NCBI GenBank assembly: GCA_938085425.1
Contig: CALKGQ010000043.1
Location: forward strand, 1-43,011
DNA length: 43,011 nt
Direction of reading: 5' to 3'
Origin: an uncultured Flavobacteriales bacterium
GTDB lineage: Bacteria > Bacteroidota > Bacteroidia > Flavobacteriales_D > Sanyastnellaceae
A program made the position numbers and the translations under genes. Position 1 is the first letter of the stretch, and every line of letters starts with the position of its first letter. The notes beneath the pieces were generated by a model. The model was not told the DNA's origin and did not search any database. It saw only the letters and a program-made list of their open reading frames with translations. Positions 15,882 through 23,703 of this stretch are shown one piece after another.

Positions 15882-17437
15882 ATCCCATTCGAGGTCAATG
15901 GCATCCTCGTGGACTCGATGCCTGGCCTTCAGCACTGCCTTCAGGCACCGCAGGAGAAAATTGGTGGGGTTGGTCAAGTTTGCCCAGTGCCCAATGGAAG
16001 TGGGCCCCTGAACAACGCTCCTTGGTCCAGCAAGTGGTTGCCCAACAATACGAATCGGCTCGCCTAGACGCTCCTTCCAGCCTCGCCAAGTTGGCGCAAT
16101 CGGAAGCGCGTGTGGTGACCGTTGGCCATCAGTTGGTCATTGCCGGAGGTCCGGCATTCTTGCACCACAAAATATTGTCGGCCATTCGCACTGCGAGAGT
16201 ATTGGAGCGTCAGTGGGGGGTGCCGGTGGTGCCTTTGTTTTGGTTGGCCAGCGAAGACCACGATTGGAAGGAAGTTTCGACCGTACACGGCATGAAGCAA
16301 GGCCACCAATGGATCCCGGAGGACGCAGGCACCCCATGGCCTGTGGGCCGAAGGTCGTTGAACGGACTGACGGAGGTCATCCAAGCTTGGGGACAGGATG
16401 GTCCCCACCAGCAAGAAGCCGACTCTGTGGCGCGCGAAGTTCGTTTGGCCCAAACTTGTGGAGAATCCCTTGCTGGGGTGTTTCGACGCTGGCTTCATCG
16501 CTGGTACGGAGAGGATGGATTGCTTGTGCTGGATCCCGACGACGCATCCTTGAAGGCAGCAGCATCTCATTTGTGGTGCAATGAGATGAAGGGGGCAGGG
16601 GTGGCCCACATGATTGGTTCCAAGGCCCAAAGTGGCCCCGCCCACGTGCGAGACAACCAGTTGTTTTGGCTTGGAGATGCTGCGCAAGGCCGCGTAGGGT
16701 TGGTGCCTGACGCCCAAAAAGGAGGCTGGCAGGCGGGGTCCATGTCGGTGACCAAACCAGAAGCAGGTTGGGAAGAATGGGCCGTTTCCAATGCTGCGCA
16801 TTGCAGTCCGGGAGTGTTGCTTCGGCCATTGTATCAGGAATTTTTGCTGGAAAGTGCGGCCGTGGTGGTGGGCCCAGGAGAGTGGGGGTATTGGTCACAA
16901 CTTCCAGAGGCTTTTGCATCCTCTGGTCTTGCGATGCCTCCTCTGCGTTTGCGCGACCACGCTTTGGTCATTTCAGAAAGGGCCACGGAAATGGGCTGGG
17001 ACCTATCCCAAGGATGGATGCACGAGGAGGACTGGGACCGATGGGTGTTGGACGGATGGATGGCTGGCCATGCCCAAGCCTTGCAAGGTTGGGAGGCGGA
17101 GTTGGGTTCCACCATGGCGAAGGCTGGGGAATGGGCCACAAACCTGTCGCCAGAATTGAAAGGCGCGAGTGGCGCGATGTCTCAATCGTTGGACAAAGCC
17201 TGGCAACAGTGGAAGAAAAAGGTGCGGAAGAGCCTCAAGAACCAACGGCATCAAGAGTGGTCTGCCTCACGAGCTGCGCATGCCTCCTTGATGCGACGGG
17301 GAATGCCGCAGGACCGTTGGGCCAACTGGCATGTTTTGGCGGCCACCCAAGGAGACCATGACGCATGGAAGAAGGCTTGGCTGGCGTCCGCCGAGGACCC
17401 AGCTGCCCGGCTTTGGATTCTTCATTCTGAAGATTAG
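15878..17437 (+). CDS. bshC: Bacillithiol biosynthesis cysteine-adding enzyme BshC
   Basis: 519 aa, typical length. BshC adds cysteine to glucosaminyl-malate, the last step of bacillithiol synthesis, the redox thiol of many Bacillota and Bacteroidota. Motifs: VGHQLVIAGGPAFLHHK (about 81-97), PLFWLASEDHDWKEV (about 119-133) and LLRPLYQEFLLESAAVVVGP (about 313-332). The C-terminal coiled-coil part is Trp/Lys rich. The start ATG 15878 is chosen because it overlaps the previous stop as ATGA; the longer frame from 15788 runs inside the T9SS type-B domain and has no homology features. bshA and bshB are not in the window. Link to the upstream sigma-factor cluster is by position only. Confidence 0.9.
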   Translation: MNPIRGQWHPRGLDAWPSALPSGTAGENWWGWSSLPSAQWKWAPEQRSLVQQVVAQQYESARLDAPSSLAKLAQSEARVVTVGHQLVIAGGPAFLHHKILSAIRTARVLERQWGVPVVPLFWLASEDHDWKEVSTVHGMKQGHQWIPEDAGTPWPVGRRSLNGLTEVIQAWGQDGPHQQEADSVAREVRLAQTCGESLAGVFRRWLHRWYGEDGLLVLDPDDASLKAAASHLWCNEMKGAGVAHMIGSKAQSGPAHVRDNQLFWLGDAAQGRVGLVPDAQKGGWQAGSMSVTKPEAGWEEWAVSNAAHCSPGVLLRPLYQEFLLESAAVVVGPGEWGYWSQLPEAFASSGLAMPPLRLRDHALVISERATEMGWDLSQGWMHEEDWDRWVLDGWMAGHAQALQGWEAELGSTMAKAGEWATNLSPELKGASGAMSQSLDKAWQQWKKKVRKSLKNQRHQEWSASRAAHASLMRRGMPQDRWANWHVLAATQGDHDAWKKAWLASAEDPAARLWILHSED

Positions 17438-17453
17438 GATGACATCTTCGAGG

Positions 17454-17468
17454 CGTCTAAATTAGACG
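17454..17468. promoter_or_regulatory. 15-bp palindrome over a possible -7 box, upstream of the HAD gene
   Basis: CGTCTAAATTAGACG is perfectly symmetric around the central A at 17461 and ends 5 nt before the ATG at 17474. TAAATTAG inside it resembles the -7 box. A dimeric repressor site is a reasonable guess; no binding is shown. Confidence 0.4.
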
Positions 17469-17473
17469 GCTTC

Positions 17474-17905
17474 ATGAGCCACGAAACACCCCACCTCAAG
17501 CCAGCCCAGGATGCCAAAGGGCTTGCAGCGTCTCCTCAATTGCCCAACACTGTCAAGAACTACCTCATTGACATCGACGGGACGGTGACAGAGGATGTTC
17601 CCAACGAAGAACCCGAGCGCATGGTCACGTGCGCGCCCTTTCCCGATGCTTTGGAAACGTTGAACCGTTGGTTTGACGAAGGCCACATCATCACCTTCTT
17701 CACGTCGCGCACGGAAGAGCACCGCGGGGTGACGGAGGAATGGCTGACACGGCACGGATTCAAGTACCACGGTCTCTTGATGAACAAACCACGCGGAGGA
17801 AACTACCATTGGGTGGACAACCACATCGTTCGGGCCACACGATATGAGGGTCGATTCACCGATTTGGTGAGGGAGCAAAAGACAGTGGAGGTGTTCAAGA
17901 GCTGA
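17474..17905 (+). CDS. Small HAD-superfamily phosphatase-like protein
   Basis: 143 aa. HAD motif I is LIDIDGTVTED (nucleophile D33, general acid D35). Motif II is within FFTSRTEEH (about 75-83). The basic motif III is probably KPRGGNYHWVDNH with a late Asp. The cap domain is minimal. Close relatives in Flavobacteriales are often labelled phosphoheptose isomerase, apparently by mis-transfer; the sequence is clearly HAD type. The substrate is unknown. It has its own short upstream region carrying a palindrome. Its 3' end overlaps the convergent ruvX gene by 11 nt. Confidence 0.8.
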   Translation: MSHETPHLKPAQDAKGLAASPQLPNTVKNYLIDIDGTVTEDVPNEEPERMVTCAPFPDALETLNRWFDEGHIITFFTSRTEEHRGVTEEWLTRHGFKYHGLLMNKPRGGNYHWVDNHIVRATRYEGRFTDLVREQKTVEVFKS

Positions 17906-18326
17906 TCGGCCCCCATTGCTGAGCGTCCAGGTGGCGCTGCAAAATCAGGCTGGCTGAAATGGCGTCGAGGCTTCCTTTCTCCCGGCGTTTGGACTTCTTC
18001 ATGCCGCCTTGAAGTTGAATGTCCAAGGCTTCTTTCGACGTGTTGCCTTCGTCCACCAAATGGAGGGCCGTTCCCGGGAAGGTCTTTTTGAGTTTCTCCA
18101 CTTCTTCATGGATCCGTGCGGTGCTGTCTGTCTGCCCGCCCGTGATGAGCAACGGCACCCCCACGACGATTCCGTCGAAGTTGTTGGAGGATTTGAGCTT
18201 CTGAAGGAAAGCGCTGAGTTCCTCTGTTGGGATGGTCTCCAGAGGAGTGCAGATGATGCGCAACTCGTCTGTCGTGGCCACCCCCGTTCTTTTGGCCCCT
18301 ACGTCCAGACCGATCAGTCGTCCCAT
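17895..18326 (-). CDS. ruvX: RuvX/YqgF-type Holliday junction resolvase or pre-16S rRNA nuclease
   Basis: 143 aa from ATG 18326 (a TTG three codons upstream lies inside the promoter box and is rejected). RNase H-like fold: strand 1 LIGLDVGAKRTGVA with first catalytic Asp (D8), GIVVGVPLLITGGQTDSTA, LVDEGNTSKEALD with acidic DE, and SLDAISASLIL with the last Asp. The usual DERxTS is DEGNTS here, losing the Arg next to the catalytic Glu. The family processes the 16S rRNA 5' end and has been proposed as a resolvase. A box TACCTTGG 5 nt upstream suggests a leaderless mRNA. It is divergent from dapD. Confidence 0.88.
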   Translation of the reverse strand: MGRLIGLDVGAKRTGVATTDELRIICTPLETIPTEELSAFLQKLKSSNNFDGIVVGVPLLITGGQTDSTARIHEEVEKLKKTFPGTALHLVDEGNTSKEALDIQLQGGMKKSKRREKGSLDAISASLILQRHLDAQQWGPISS

Positions 18327-18331
18327 GGAGG

Positions 18332-18339
18332 CCAAGGTA
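18332..18339 (-). promoter_or_regulatory. -7 box TACCTTGG of ruvX
   Basis: It lies 5 nt before the ruvX ATG at 18326, a leaderless arrangement, back to back with the dapD box 16 bp away. Confidence 0.55.
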
Positions 18340-18355
18340 ATGCAGGACCAGACGC

Positions 18356-18363
18356 TACCTTCG
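18356..18363 (+). promoter_or_regulatory. -7 box TACCTTCG of dapD
   Basis: It lies 4 nt before the dapD ATG at 18368. Transcription should start at or beside the start codon. Confidence 0.6.
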
Positions 18364-18367
18364 CGGA

Positions 18368-19192
18368 ATGAATGTCACAACACTTCGCGCAGCGGTCGAA
18401 GCCGCATGGGCCGATCGGTCCCAACTGACAGAGGCAGGCACCCAGGAGGCTGTGGCTGCAGTCATGAAGGGGCTGGACGAAGGGGAGCTGCGTGTGGCCC
18501 AGCCCTTGACGGGTGGAGGGTGGCAAGTCAATGAGTGGGTCAAACAAGCCGTCCTGTTGAATTTCTCCGTCCAGAAAATGAAGACGATCGAAGTGGGTCC
18601 GTTTGAATTTCACGACAAGATGCCTTTGAAGAAAGGGTATGCCCAAGCAGGCGTCCGTGTGGTGCCACATGCCGTTGTGCGCTACGGAGCCTTTGTGGCG
18701 AGCGATTGCATCCTGATGCCATCTTACGTCAACCTCGGCGCTTATGTAGGGGCACGCACGATGGTGGACACTTGGGCCACAGTGGGGTCATGTGCCCAAA
18801 TTGGCGCCGACGTCCATTTGAGCGGTGGTGTGGGCATTGGTGGGGTTTTGGAGCCTTTGCAGGCTGCCCCCGTAGTGGTGGAGGACGGGGCGTTTGTGGG
18901 CTCCCGTTGCATTGTGGTGGAAGGGGTGCATGTGGGCAAAGAAGCTGTTCTTGGCGCCAATGTCGTGTTGACGGCAAGCACCCCCATTTTGGATGTGCGT
19001 GGAGAGGTGCCTGTGGAAACCCGAGGGGCGATCCCTCCGCGTGCTGTGGTCATCCCAGGCACACGTCCCAAAACCTTCCCCGCAGGCACATACAACGTCC
19101 CTTGTGCATTGGTCATTGGAGAGCGCAAAGAAAGCACCGACCGAAAGACTTCCTTGAACGACGCCTTGCGTCAACACGGCGTCGCCGTCTGA
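18368..19192 (+). CDS. dapD: 2,3,4,5-tetrahydropyridine-2,6-dicarboxylate N-succinyltransferase
   Basis: 274 aa, standard length. DapD uses succinyl-CoA to acylate tetrahydrodipicolinate in the lysine/meso-diaminopimelate pathway, so it feeds peptidoglycan. The N-terminal helical domain (about 1-100) is followed by a left-handed beta-helix of hexapeptide repeats (VVPHAVVRYGAFVASDCILM, SYVNLGAYVGARTMVDTW, ATVGSCAQIGADVHLSGGVG, IGGVLEPLQAAPVVVEDGAF), then a C-terminal segment (TRPKTFPAGTYNVPCALVIG). All core signature parts are intact. The 25-nt gap to the next gene contains a separate -7 box. Confidence 0.97.
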   Translation: MNVTTLRAAVEAAWADRSQLTEAGTQEAVAAVMKGLDEGELRVAQPLTGGGWQVNEWVKQAVLLNFSVQKMKTIEVGPFEFHDKMPLKKGYAQAGVRVVPHAVVRYGAFVASDCILMPSYVNLGAYVGARTMVDTWATVGSCAQIGADVHLSGGVGIGGVLEPLQAAPVVVEDGAFVGSRCIVVEGVHVGKEAVLGANVVLTASTPILDVRGEVPVETRGAIPPRAVVIPGTRPKTFPAGTYNVPCALVIGERKESTDRKTSLNDALRQHGVAV

Positions 19193-19205
19193 GCGGCCCC
19201 GTGGT

Positions 19206-19213
19206 TACCTTGT
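19206..19213 (+). promoter_or_regulatory. -7 box TACCTTGT of the GT9 gene
   Basis: It lies 4 nt before the ATG at 19218, which decides that ATG over the GTG at 19212, which lies inside the box. Confidence 0.5.
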
Positions 19214-19217
19214 GCCA

Positions 19218-20225
19218 ATGGCATCGCGCAGCATCTTGTTCATCCAAACGGCATTTCTGGGAGATGTTGTGTTGGCCACTGCCGCCTTGGAGGCTTGGCA
19301 TGCAGCACACCCCGAAGACGCAGTAGATGTCCTTGTGCGCCAGCCCATGGAGGCATTGTTCGAAGGCCATCCTTTCGTGCGCCATGTCCATGCCTGGGAC
19401 AAACGACCAAGAACCAAGGGACGCGATTGGCGAAGGCTGATCCGTGCCATCCGCAAGAAGCGGTACGATGTGGTGGTCAACCTTCATCGCCACGCTTCTT
19501 CCGGTGTGCTCACTGCCTTGAGCATGGCCCCTGTGCGGCTGGGCTACGCCAACAACCCCCTTGCCTGGAGGTTCACCCACCGCAAGGCCCATCAGTGGGG
19601 GGACGGGACGCACGAGGTGGAGCGACACATGATGCTGTTGTCTGAACTTTTGGACAATCCCCAAGGCGAACCGCGTCTTTATCCGGGGCCGGAGCATCGA
19701 TCCGAGGCGACCAAATTCGCAGCCGACCAATCCGTGCTCGTGATGCCCGGCTCACAATGGGCCACCAAAGCTTGGCCAGAAGGCCAGTTTTCCAGTCTGT
19801 TGGACCAAACCGATGGCCCCGTGCTGTTGATGGGCGCACCCGGCGAAAGGGCTTTGTGCGAACGATTGGCTGAAGGCCGACCGATGGTGTCCAGTGCTGC
19901 CGGGGAATTGTCGTTGTTGGGTGTGGCGGCAGCCATTGGCATGGCCAAGGCTGTGGTGGTCAATGACAGCGCACCAATGCACATGGCCAGCGCGATGGAT
20001 GCGCCAACTGTGGCGCTGTTTGCCAGCACCGTTCCCAGGTTTGGATTTGGGCCAAGGTCCACCCGGCATGTGGTGCTGGAACCCCCCAACGACATGGCCT
20101 GCCGTCCCTGCGGTGTCCATGGCCGGAAGCGATGTCCCGAGGGACATTTCCGCTGCGGTTGGGATTTGTCGGTGGCCCGGGTGCATCAGGCATTGCTCAA
20201 GGTTCAGTTTGGGGATGCAGTGTGA
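19218..20225 (+). CDS. Glycosyltransferase family 9 (lipopolysaccharide heptosyltransferase-like)
   Basis: 335 aa, two Rossmann-like domains as in GT-B enzymes. N-terminal motif ILFIQTAFLGDVVLATAALE (about 5-24). C-terminal donor-binding region: VLVMPGSQWATKAWPEGQF (about 174), GELSLLGVAAAIGMAKAVVVNDSAPMHMASAMDAPTVALF. GT9 enzymes transfer heptose or other sugars to the LPS core on the cytoplasmic face. The late Cys-rich stretch (MACRPCGVHGRKRCPEGHFRC) is seen in many GT9 proteins. The acceptor and sugar are not deducible. It starts 25 nt after dapD with its own -7 box. Confidence 0.9.
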   Translation: MASRSILFIQTAFLGDVVLATAALEAWHAAHPEDAVDVLVRQPMEALFEGHPFVRHVHAWDKRPRTKGRDWRRLIRAIRKKRYDVVVNLHRHASSGVLTALSMAPVRLGYANNPLAWRFTHRKAHQWGDGTHEVERHMMLLSELLDNPQGEPRLYPGPEHRSEATKFAADQSVLVMPGSQWATKAWPEGQFSSLLDQTDGPVLLMGAPGERALCERLAEGRPMVSSAAGELSLLGVAAAIGMAKAVVVNDSAPMHMASAMDAPTVALFASTVPRFGFGPRSTRHVVLEPPNDMACRPCGVHGRKRCPEGHFRCGWDLSVARVHQALLKVQFGDAV

Positions 20226-20297
20226 ATAAATCTCGGGTCTTTTTCGCCCTGAACACGCTGGGACCGTGGCATCTTCGTTGTCACTAAACGTCCACAG

Positions 20298-21416
20298 ATG
20301 CAGCTCATTGTTTCCAGCACCCAACTTCTTCGTCAACTCCAAACCCTAGGTGGGGTGTTGAGCAACAGCAACACCCTTCCGATCCTGGACCACTTCTTGT
20401 TTGAATTGGCCCCAGGGGAGTTGGTCATGACCGCTTCGGACTTGGAAACCACCATGTCCTCCAAGATGGAGGTCAGGACGGAAGACACGGGCGCGATTGC
20501 GGTTCCTGCACGGATGCTCTTGGACATCCTCAAAGCCTTCCCAGACATCCCGTTGACCATCAAGGTGGACCCTTCGACCTACGCGGTTGAGTTGACCAGC
20601 GACGCCGGCAAGTACAAGTTGACGGGGGCCAACGGAGATGAATTCCCGCAATCTCCGGAGTTGGAGGGAGCGACAGGGGTGGACATGAAGGCAGGAACAT
20701 TGGTGTCTGCCATCAACCGAACCTTGTTTGCTGCAGGAAGCGACGACTTGCGCCCTGTGATGAGTGGTCTCTTCTTTGAGATGTACTCGGACAATGTGCG
20801 GTTTGTGGCCACGGACGCCCACCGCTTGGTGCGCTACGCGCGAACCGACGCATCAGCCCCAGAGACGGCATCCTTCATTGTGCCCAAGAAGCCACTGAAC
20901 TTGTTGAAGAATGCAGCCGCCTCTGCGGATGCGGTGAACATCAGTTTCACGGAGAGCAACGCTTGCTTCACGTTTGACGATGTCACCATTTTGTGCCGTT
21001 TGATCGAAGGGAAGTACCCCAACTATGAGGCGGTCATTCCCAAAGACAACCCCAACCGGATGACGATCAACCGGAGTGCCTTTTTGCAGGCGATTCGGAG
21101 GGCAGCCATCTTTGCCAACAAAACCACCCACCAGGTGCGTTTGAGGATTGCAGGAAGTGAACTGACGGTCAGTGCAGAAGATTTGGACTTCGCCAACGAA
21201 GCGACAGAGCACCTCGCCTGCAGCTACCACGGGGAAGACATGGAGATTGGCTTCAACAGCAAGTTCCTTGTGGACATGTTGAACAACCTTTCTGCGGAAG
21301 AAGTCAACCTCGAATTGAGCGCACCCAACCGCGCAGGGATCATTCGTCCCAGCGAGCCTGAAGAGCCTGGAGAAGACGTGCTGATGCTCGTCATGCCAGT
21401 GATGCTCAACGGCTGA
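20298..21416 (+). CDS. dnaN: DNA polymerase III subunit beta (sliding clamp)
   Basis: 372 aa, full length. The ring-shaped clamp tethers polymerase III to DNA. Three clamp domains are visible: LIVSSTQLLRQLQTLGGVLSNSN ... LPILDHFLFEL (1), LRPVMSGLFFEMYSDNVRFVATDAHRL (2), and TINRSAFLQAIRRAAIFANKTTHQVRL with the C-terminal LMLVMPVML (3), ending just after the usual hydrophobic -MPMRL-like tail. It is not next to dnaA or an origin in this window, as is common in Bacteroidota. A CATCTTCG box-like sequence lies 20 nt upstream (20270-20277). It is convergent with the rhomboid gene with a 24-nt gap. Confidence 0.97.
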   Translation: MQLIVSSTQLLRQLQTLGGVLSNSNTLPILDHFLFELAPGELVMTASDLETTMSSKMEVRTEDTGAIAVPARMLLDILKAFPDIPLTIKVDPSTYAVELTSDAGKYKLTGANGDEFPQSPELEGATGVDMKAGTLVSAINRTLFAAGSDDLRPVMSGLFFEMYSDNVRFVATDAHRLVRYARTDASAPETASFIVPKKPLNLLKNAAASADAVNISFTESNACFTFDDVTILCRLIEGKYPNYEAVIPKDNPNRMTINRSAFLQAIRRAAIFANKTTHQVRLRIAGSELTVSAEDLDFANEATEHLACSYHGEDMEIGFNSKFLVDMLNNLSAEEVNLELSAPNRAGIIRPSEPEEPGEDVLMLVMPVMLNG

Positions 21417-21440
21417 GCCAACATCGGGCCCGAAGAAGGA

Positions 21441-22217
21441 TCAGGTGGTTGAAGGGGGGTCAAACCTCGGCACATCGGTGGAAGAGGTGAACGTCGGTGA
21501 CTTGGCCTCTTTTTGGGCATTCTCTTGGGCGCGCTGCGCCAAGGTGGAGGGGTGGTCAGGATGTGCGGCCATCCACCATTCGGGGAGAGGAGCTTCTGGG
21601 TCCTCTTTTTCAAAAGCGTAGGTGGGGTCAAGTGGGCCTTGCCTGCGGAACGCCACAGCCAACGCCACGCCAACGATGGCGCCACTGAGGTGACCTTCCC
21701 AGCTGACATGGTCGTCAATGGGCAACATCCACCACACAATCCCTCCGTACAAGAAGGCCACCGCAAGGCTCACGCGAAGCAGGAGACGGTTGTCTCGGAT
21801 GATGCCGCTGGTGAACAGGAAGGCGGCCAAACCATAGATGATGCCGCTGGCACCGATGTGGTTGCCGTCGACCGCGAGCCCCCAAAGGAGCAAGCCGCTG
21901 GCAAAAAAGAGCCACAGCCAAACCCGCAGTGCGATGCTTCGATAGAAGTAAAAGAGGAAGCCGTTCAGGGTGAAAAAGCTCATGGTGTTGTTCCACAAGT
22001 GTCCCAAATCTCCATGCAGGAAAGGGTAGGTCAATACCCCCGTCAATCCTTCCCATTGCCTCGGATGAACGCCGTGTTTGCGCCACCCCAGTCCGAGCAT
22101 GTCGTTCAGGGCATAGACCGACCAAATGGTCAACAGAAACGCCATGGTGAACCACAGGGCGTAAGACAAGCGCATGCGGTCCGTCACCTGAGGGGAGGAA
22201 GTGGGTAGGATGGGCAT
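21441..22217 (-). CDS. Rhomboid family intramembrane serine protease
   Basis: 258 aa from ATG 22217; the frame stays open for another 600 nt, but that part overlaps the SirB1-like gene and precedes the promoter box at 22226-22233. Six hydrophobic segments lie between residues 17 and 192. The catalytic dyad is Ser124 in GASGIIYGL and His176 in EGHLSGA. HGDLGHLWNNT (68-78) supplies the conserved His/Asn face. The enzyme cleaves membrane proteins within the bilayer; substrates are unknown. A hydrophilic cytoplasmic tail (about 195-258, rich in Pro, Glu, Ala) follows the core. Confidence 0.92.
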   Translation of the reverse strand: MPILPTSSPQVTDRMRLSYALWFTMAFLLTIWSVYALNDMLGLGWRKHGVHPRQWEGLTGVLTYPFLHGDLGHLWNNTMSFFTLNGFLFYFYRSIALRVWLWLFFASGLLLWGLAVDGNHIGASGIIYGLAAFLFTSGIIRDNRLLLRVSLAVAFLYGGIVWWMLPIDDHVSWEGHLSGAIVGVALAVAFRRQGPLDPTYAFEKEDPEAPLPEWWMAAHPDHPSTLAQRAQENAQKEAKSPTFTSSTDVPRFDPPSTT

Positions 22218-22225
22218 TTGAAGAG

Positions 22226-22233
22226 TGAAGATA
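22226..22233 (-). promoter_or_regulatory. -7 box TATCTTCA of the rhomboid gene
   Basis: It lies 8 nt before ATG 22217 and supports that start. Confidence 0.45.
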
Positions 22234-22324
22234 ACCAGCGGAGGTTCAACCACCTTCCATGCCATTAACACAAGGGATGTGAAAACTGCACAGCGCCCCT
22301 TCTGAAGGACATGAAAGTGGCGGG

Positions 22325-22332
22325 TAGTTTTG
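22325..22332 (+). promoter_or_regulatory. -7 box TAGTTTTG of the SirB1-like gene
   Basis: Exact consensus match 32 nt before ATG 22365. It lies downstream of the alternative ATG at 22311 and so argues against that start. Confidence 0.45.
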
Positions 22333-22364
22333 GTACCGACTGCACCCAACAATCTGCAAGCCAC

Positions 22365-23318
22365 ATGCAACCCAACGAAATCCACGCCCTGATCCAGCTT
22401 TTGGATGACCCCGATGAAGGGGTTTACAAGCACGTTCGGGACCAACTGCTGGCCAAGGGCACTTCTGTCCTGCCAGCTTTGCTTGAGTCCCGAGAAGCCC
22501 ATGCCCAGTGTGAAGAGCACGAGCGAAGGATGGACGAGTTGGTGGATGGTTTGCATGGAGCCTTCGTCCACCAGGGCATGCGCGACTGGTTTGATTCTGG
22601 TGCAGAAAGTGCCGTAGAGGGTGCCCTTTGGGTGCACAAGGCAGCAGATCCGTTGCTCGACATGGATGCCCTTCGGCAATCCTATGCCCGCTTGAAGCGG
22701 GAGGTTTGGTTGGAGCTGAACGAGGAGTTCACGGCATTGGAACAGGTCCGAATCTTGAACCACATCTTGTACGATGCGGAGGGCTACACCAATGCGAAAA
22801 GTGGTCAACCGGATCCCAAGCACGCCCTTTTGGGGGAAGTGATGAAGGAAAAGACGGGCAACCCATTGGGGCTAGGGGTGTTGTACTTGAGTTTGGCCCA
22901 AGACCTCAACCTGCCCATCCATGGGGTGAACCTGCCCAATCACTTCATCCTGTGCTATTGCGACGAGCACCACATCCACCATGAGGTGCAGTCACCTGAC
23001 AACCAGACGCCTGGAGGTGTGCTGTTTTACATCAACCCTTTCAGTCAGGGCACGGTGATCAACAAAGCGGAGGTGAGCGAGTTTTTGAGTCACCTTGAGT
23101 TGCCAGTCGACGAAAAGAACTGTGGCCCTTGCGGCAGCGTTGACATCGTCCGAAGGCTCATTGGCAATGTGGCGTATGCCTATGAAAGAGGAGGTCATAT
23201 CCGTCAAGCGGAGAAAATGAGGGAACTTCTCATGTTCGTTGAAACGGGTGCCACGGAAACCACTTCTGCCGACTCGTCTTCGGAAAACCCAGACCCTTCA
23301 GAAGGAGGGATGGCTTGA
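22365..23318 (+). CDS. SirB1-like transglutaminase-core protein
   Basis: 317 aa from ATG 22365 (ATG 22311 would add 18 residues but precedes a consensus -7 box). Residues about 1-90 are helical (repeat-like, ALIQLLDDPDEGVYKHVRDQL). The transglutaminase-like core 2 (SirB1_N) follows: LNHILYDAEGYTNAKSG, KTGNPLGLGVLYLSLAQDL, GVNLPNHFILCY (about 195). The C-terminus ends in a TPR-like helix pair and an acidic Ser-rich tail. The family role is unclear; it is often annotated as a regulatory protein. A 17-bp terminator follows directly. Confidence 0.85.
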   Translation: MQPNEIHALIQLLDDPDEGVYKHVRDQLLAKGTSVLPALLESREAHAQCEEHERRMDELVDGLHGAFVHQGMRDWFDSGAESAVEGALWVHKAADPLLDMDALRQSYARLKREVWLELNEEFTALEQVRILNHILYDAEGYTNAKSGQPDPKHALLGEVMKEKTGNPLGLGVLYLSLAQDLNLPIHGVNLPNHFILCYCDEHHIHHEVQSPDNQTPGGVLFYINPFSQGTVINKAEVSEFLSHLELPVDEKNCGPCGSVDIVRRLIGNVAYAYERGGHIRQAEKMRELLMFVETGATETTSADSSSENPDPSEGGMA

Positions 23319-23332
23319 CCCACGTCGAGTGA

Positions 23333-23371
23333 AAACACAAAAGGCGCGGCATGTCCGCGCCTTTTGTGTTT
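23333..23371. terminator. Intrinsic terminator with 17-bp perfect stem
   Basis: AAACACAAAAGGCGCGG (23333-23349), loop CATGT, then the exact complement to 23371. T-rich and A-rich flanks allow both directions. Confidence 0.93.
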
Positions 23372-23396
23372 CTTTGTTGGACCAAACCTATTGCTC

Positions 23397-23630
23397 ATGT
23401 GGACAGAACGAGACAACCGACTGGTGCGTGAATTCCGCTTCAAGGACTTCCAAGAGGCGTTCACTTTCATGACACGCGTGGCCTTTTTGGCAGAAAGCCA
23501 TGGCCACCATCCCACCATGGTGAACACCTTCAGCTATGTGCGCGTTGAACTGCACACCCACGATGCTGGGGGCGTTGTGACAGGTAAGGATAGGGCGCTG
23601 TCCGAGGACATTGATGGCTTGTTGCAGTGA
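23397..23630 (+). CDS. 4a-hydroxytetrahydrobiopterin dehydratase (pterin carbinolamine dehydratase)
   Basis: 77 aa from ATG 23397; the open frame begins 11 codons earlier, inside the terminator. The enzyme recycles the pterin cofactor after aromatic amino acid hydroxylation. The core motif is intact: ESHGHHPTMVNTFSYVRVEL, with catalytic His37, His38 and His54 (LHTHDAGG). It lacks the ~20 N-terminal residues of longer homologues and starts at the conserved Trp; I recall this short form from other Flavobacteriales. No phenylalanine hydroxylase gene is adjacent. Strong terminators flank it on both sides, so it is a single-gene unit. Confidence 0.9.
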   Translation: MWTERDNRLVREFRFKDFQEAFTFMTRVAFLAESHGHHPTMVNTFSYVRVELHTHDAGGVVTGKDRALSEDIDGLLQ

Positions 23631-23654
23631 CGGCCATCGGCATTGATGCGCATC

Positions 23655-23687
23655 AAAAAAGGCCACCCGTTTGGGTGGCCTTTTTTT
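23655..23687. terminator. Bidirectional intrinsic terminator
   Basis: An A6 tract, GGCCACCC (23661-23668), loop GTTT, GGGTGGCC (23673-23680) and seven Ts. It lies between the convergent dehydratase and DUF1573 genes. Confidence 0.93.
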
Positions 23688-23703
23688 GTGGGTGATCAGA
23701 GAA

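Noticed and set aside
22218-22823. N-terminal extension of the rhomboid frame
   Set aside because: It is antisense to the SirB1-like gene and upstream of the promoter box; the first TM helix follows ATG 22217.
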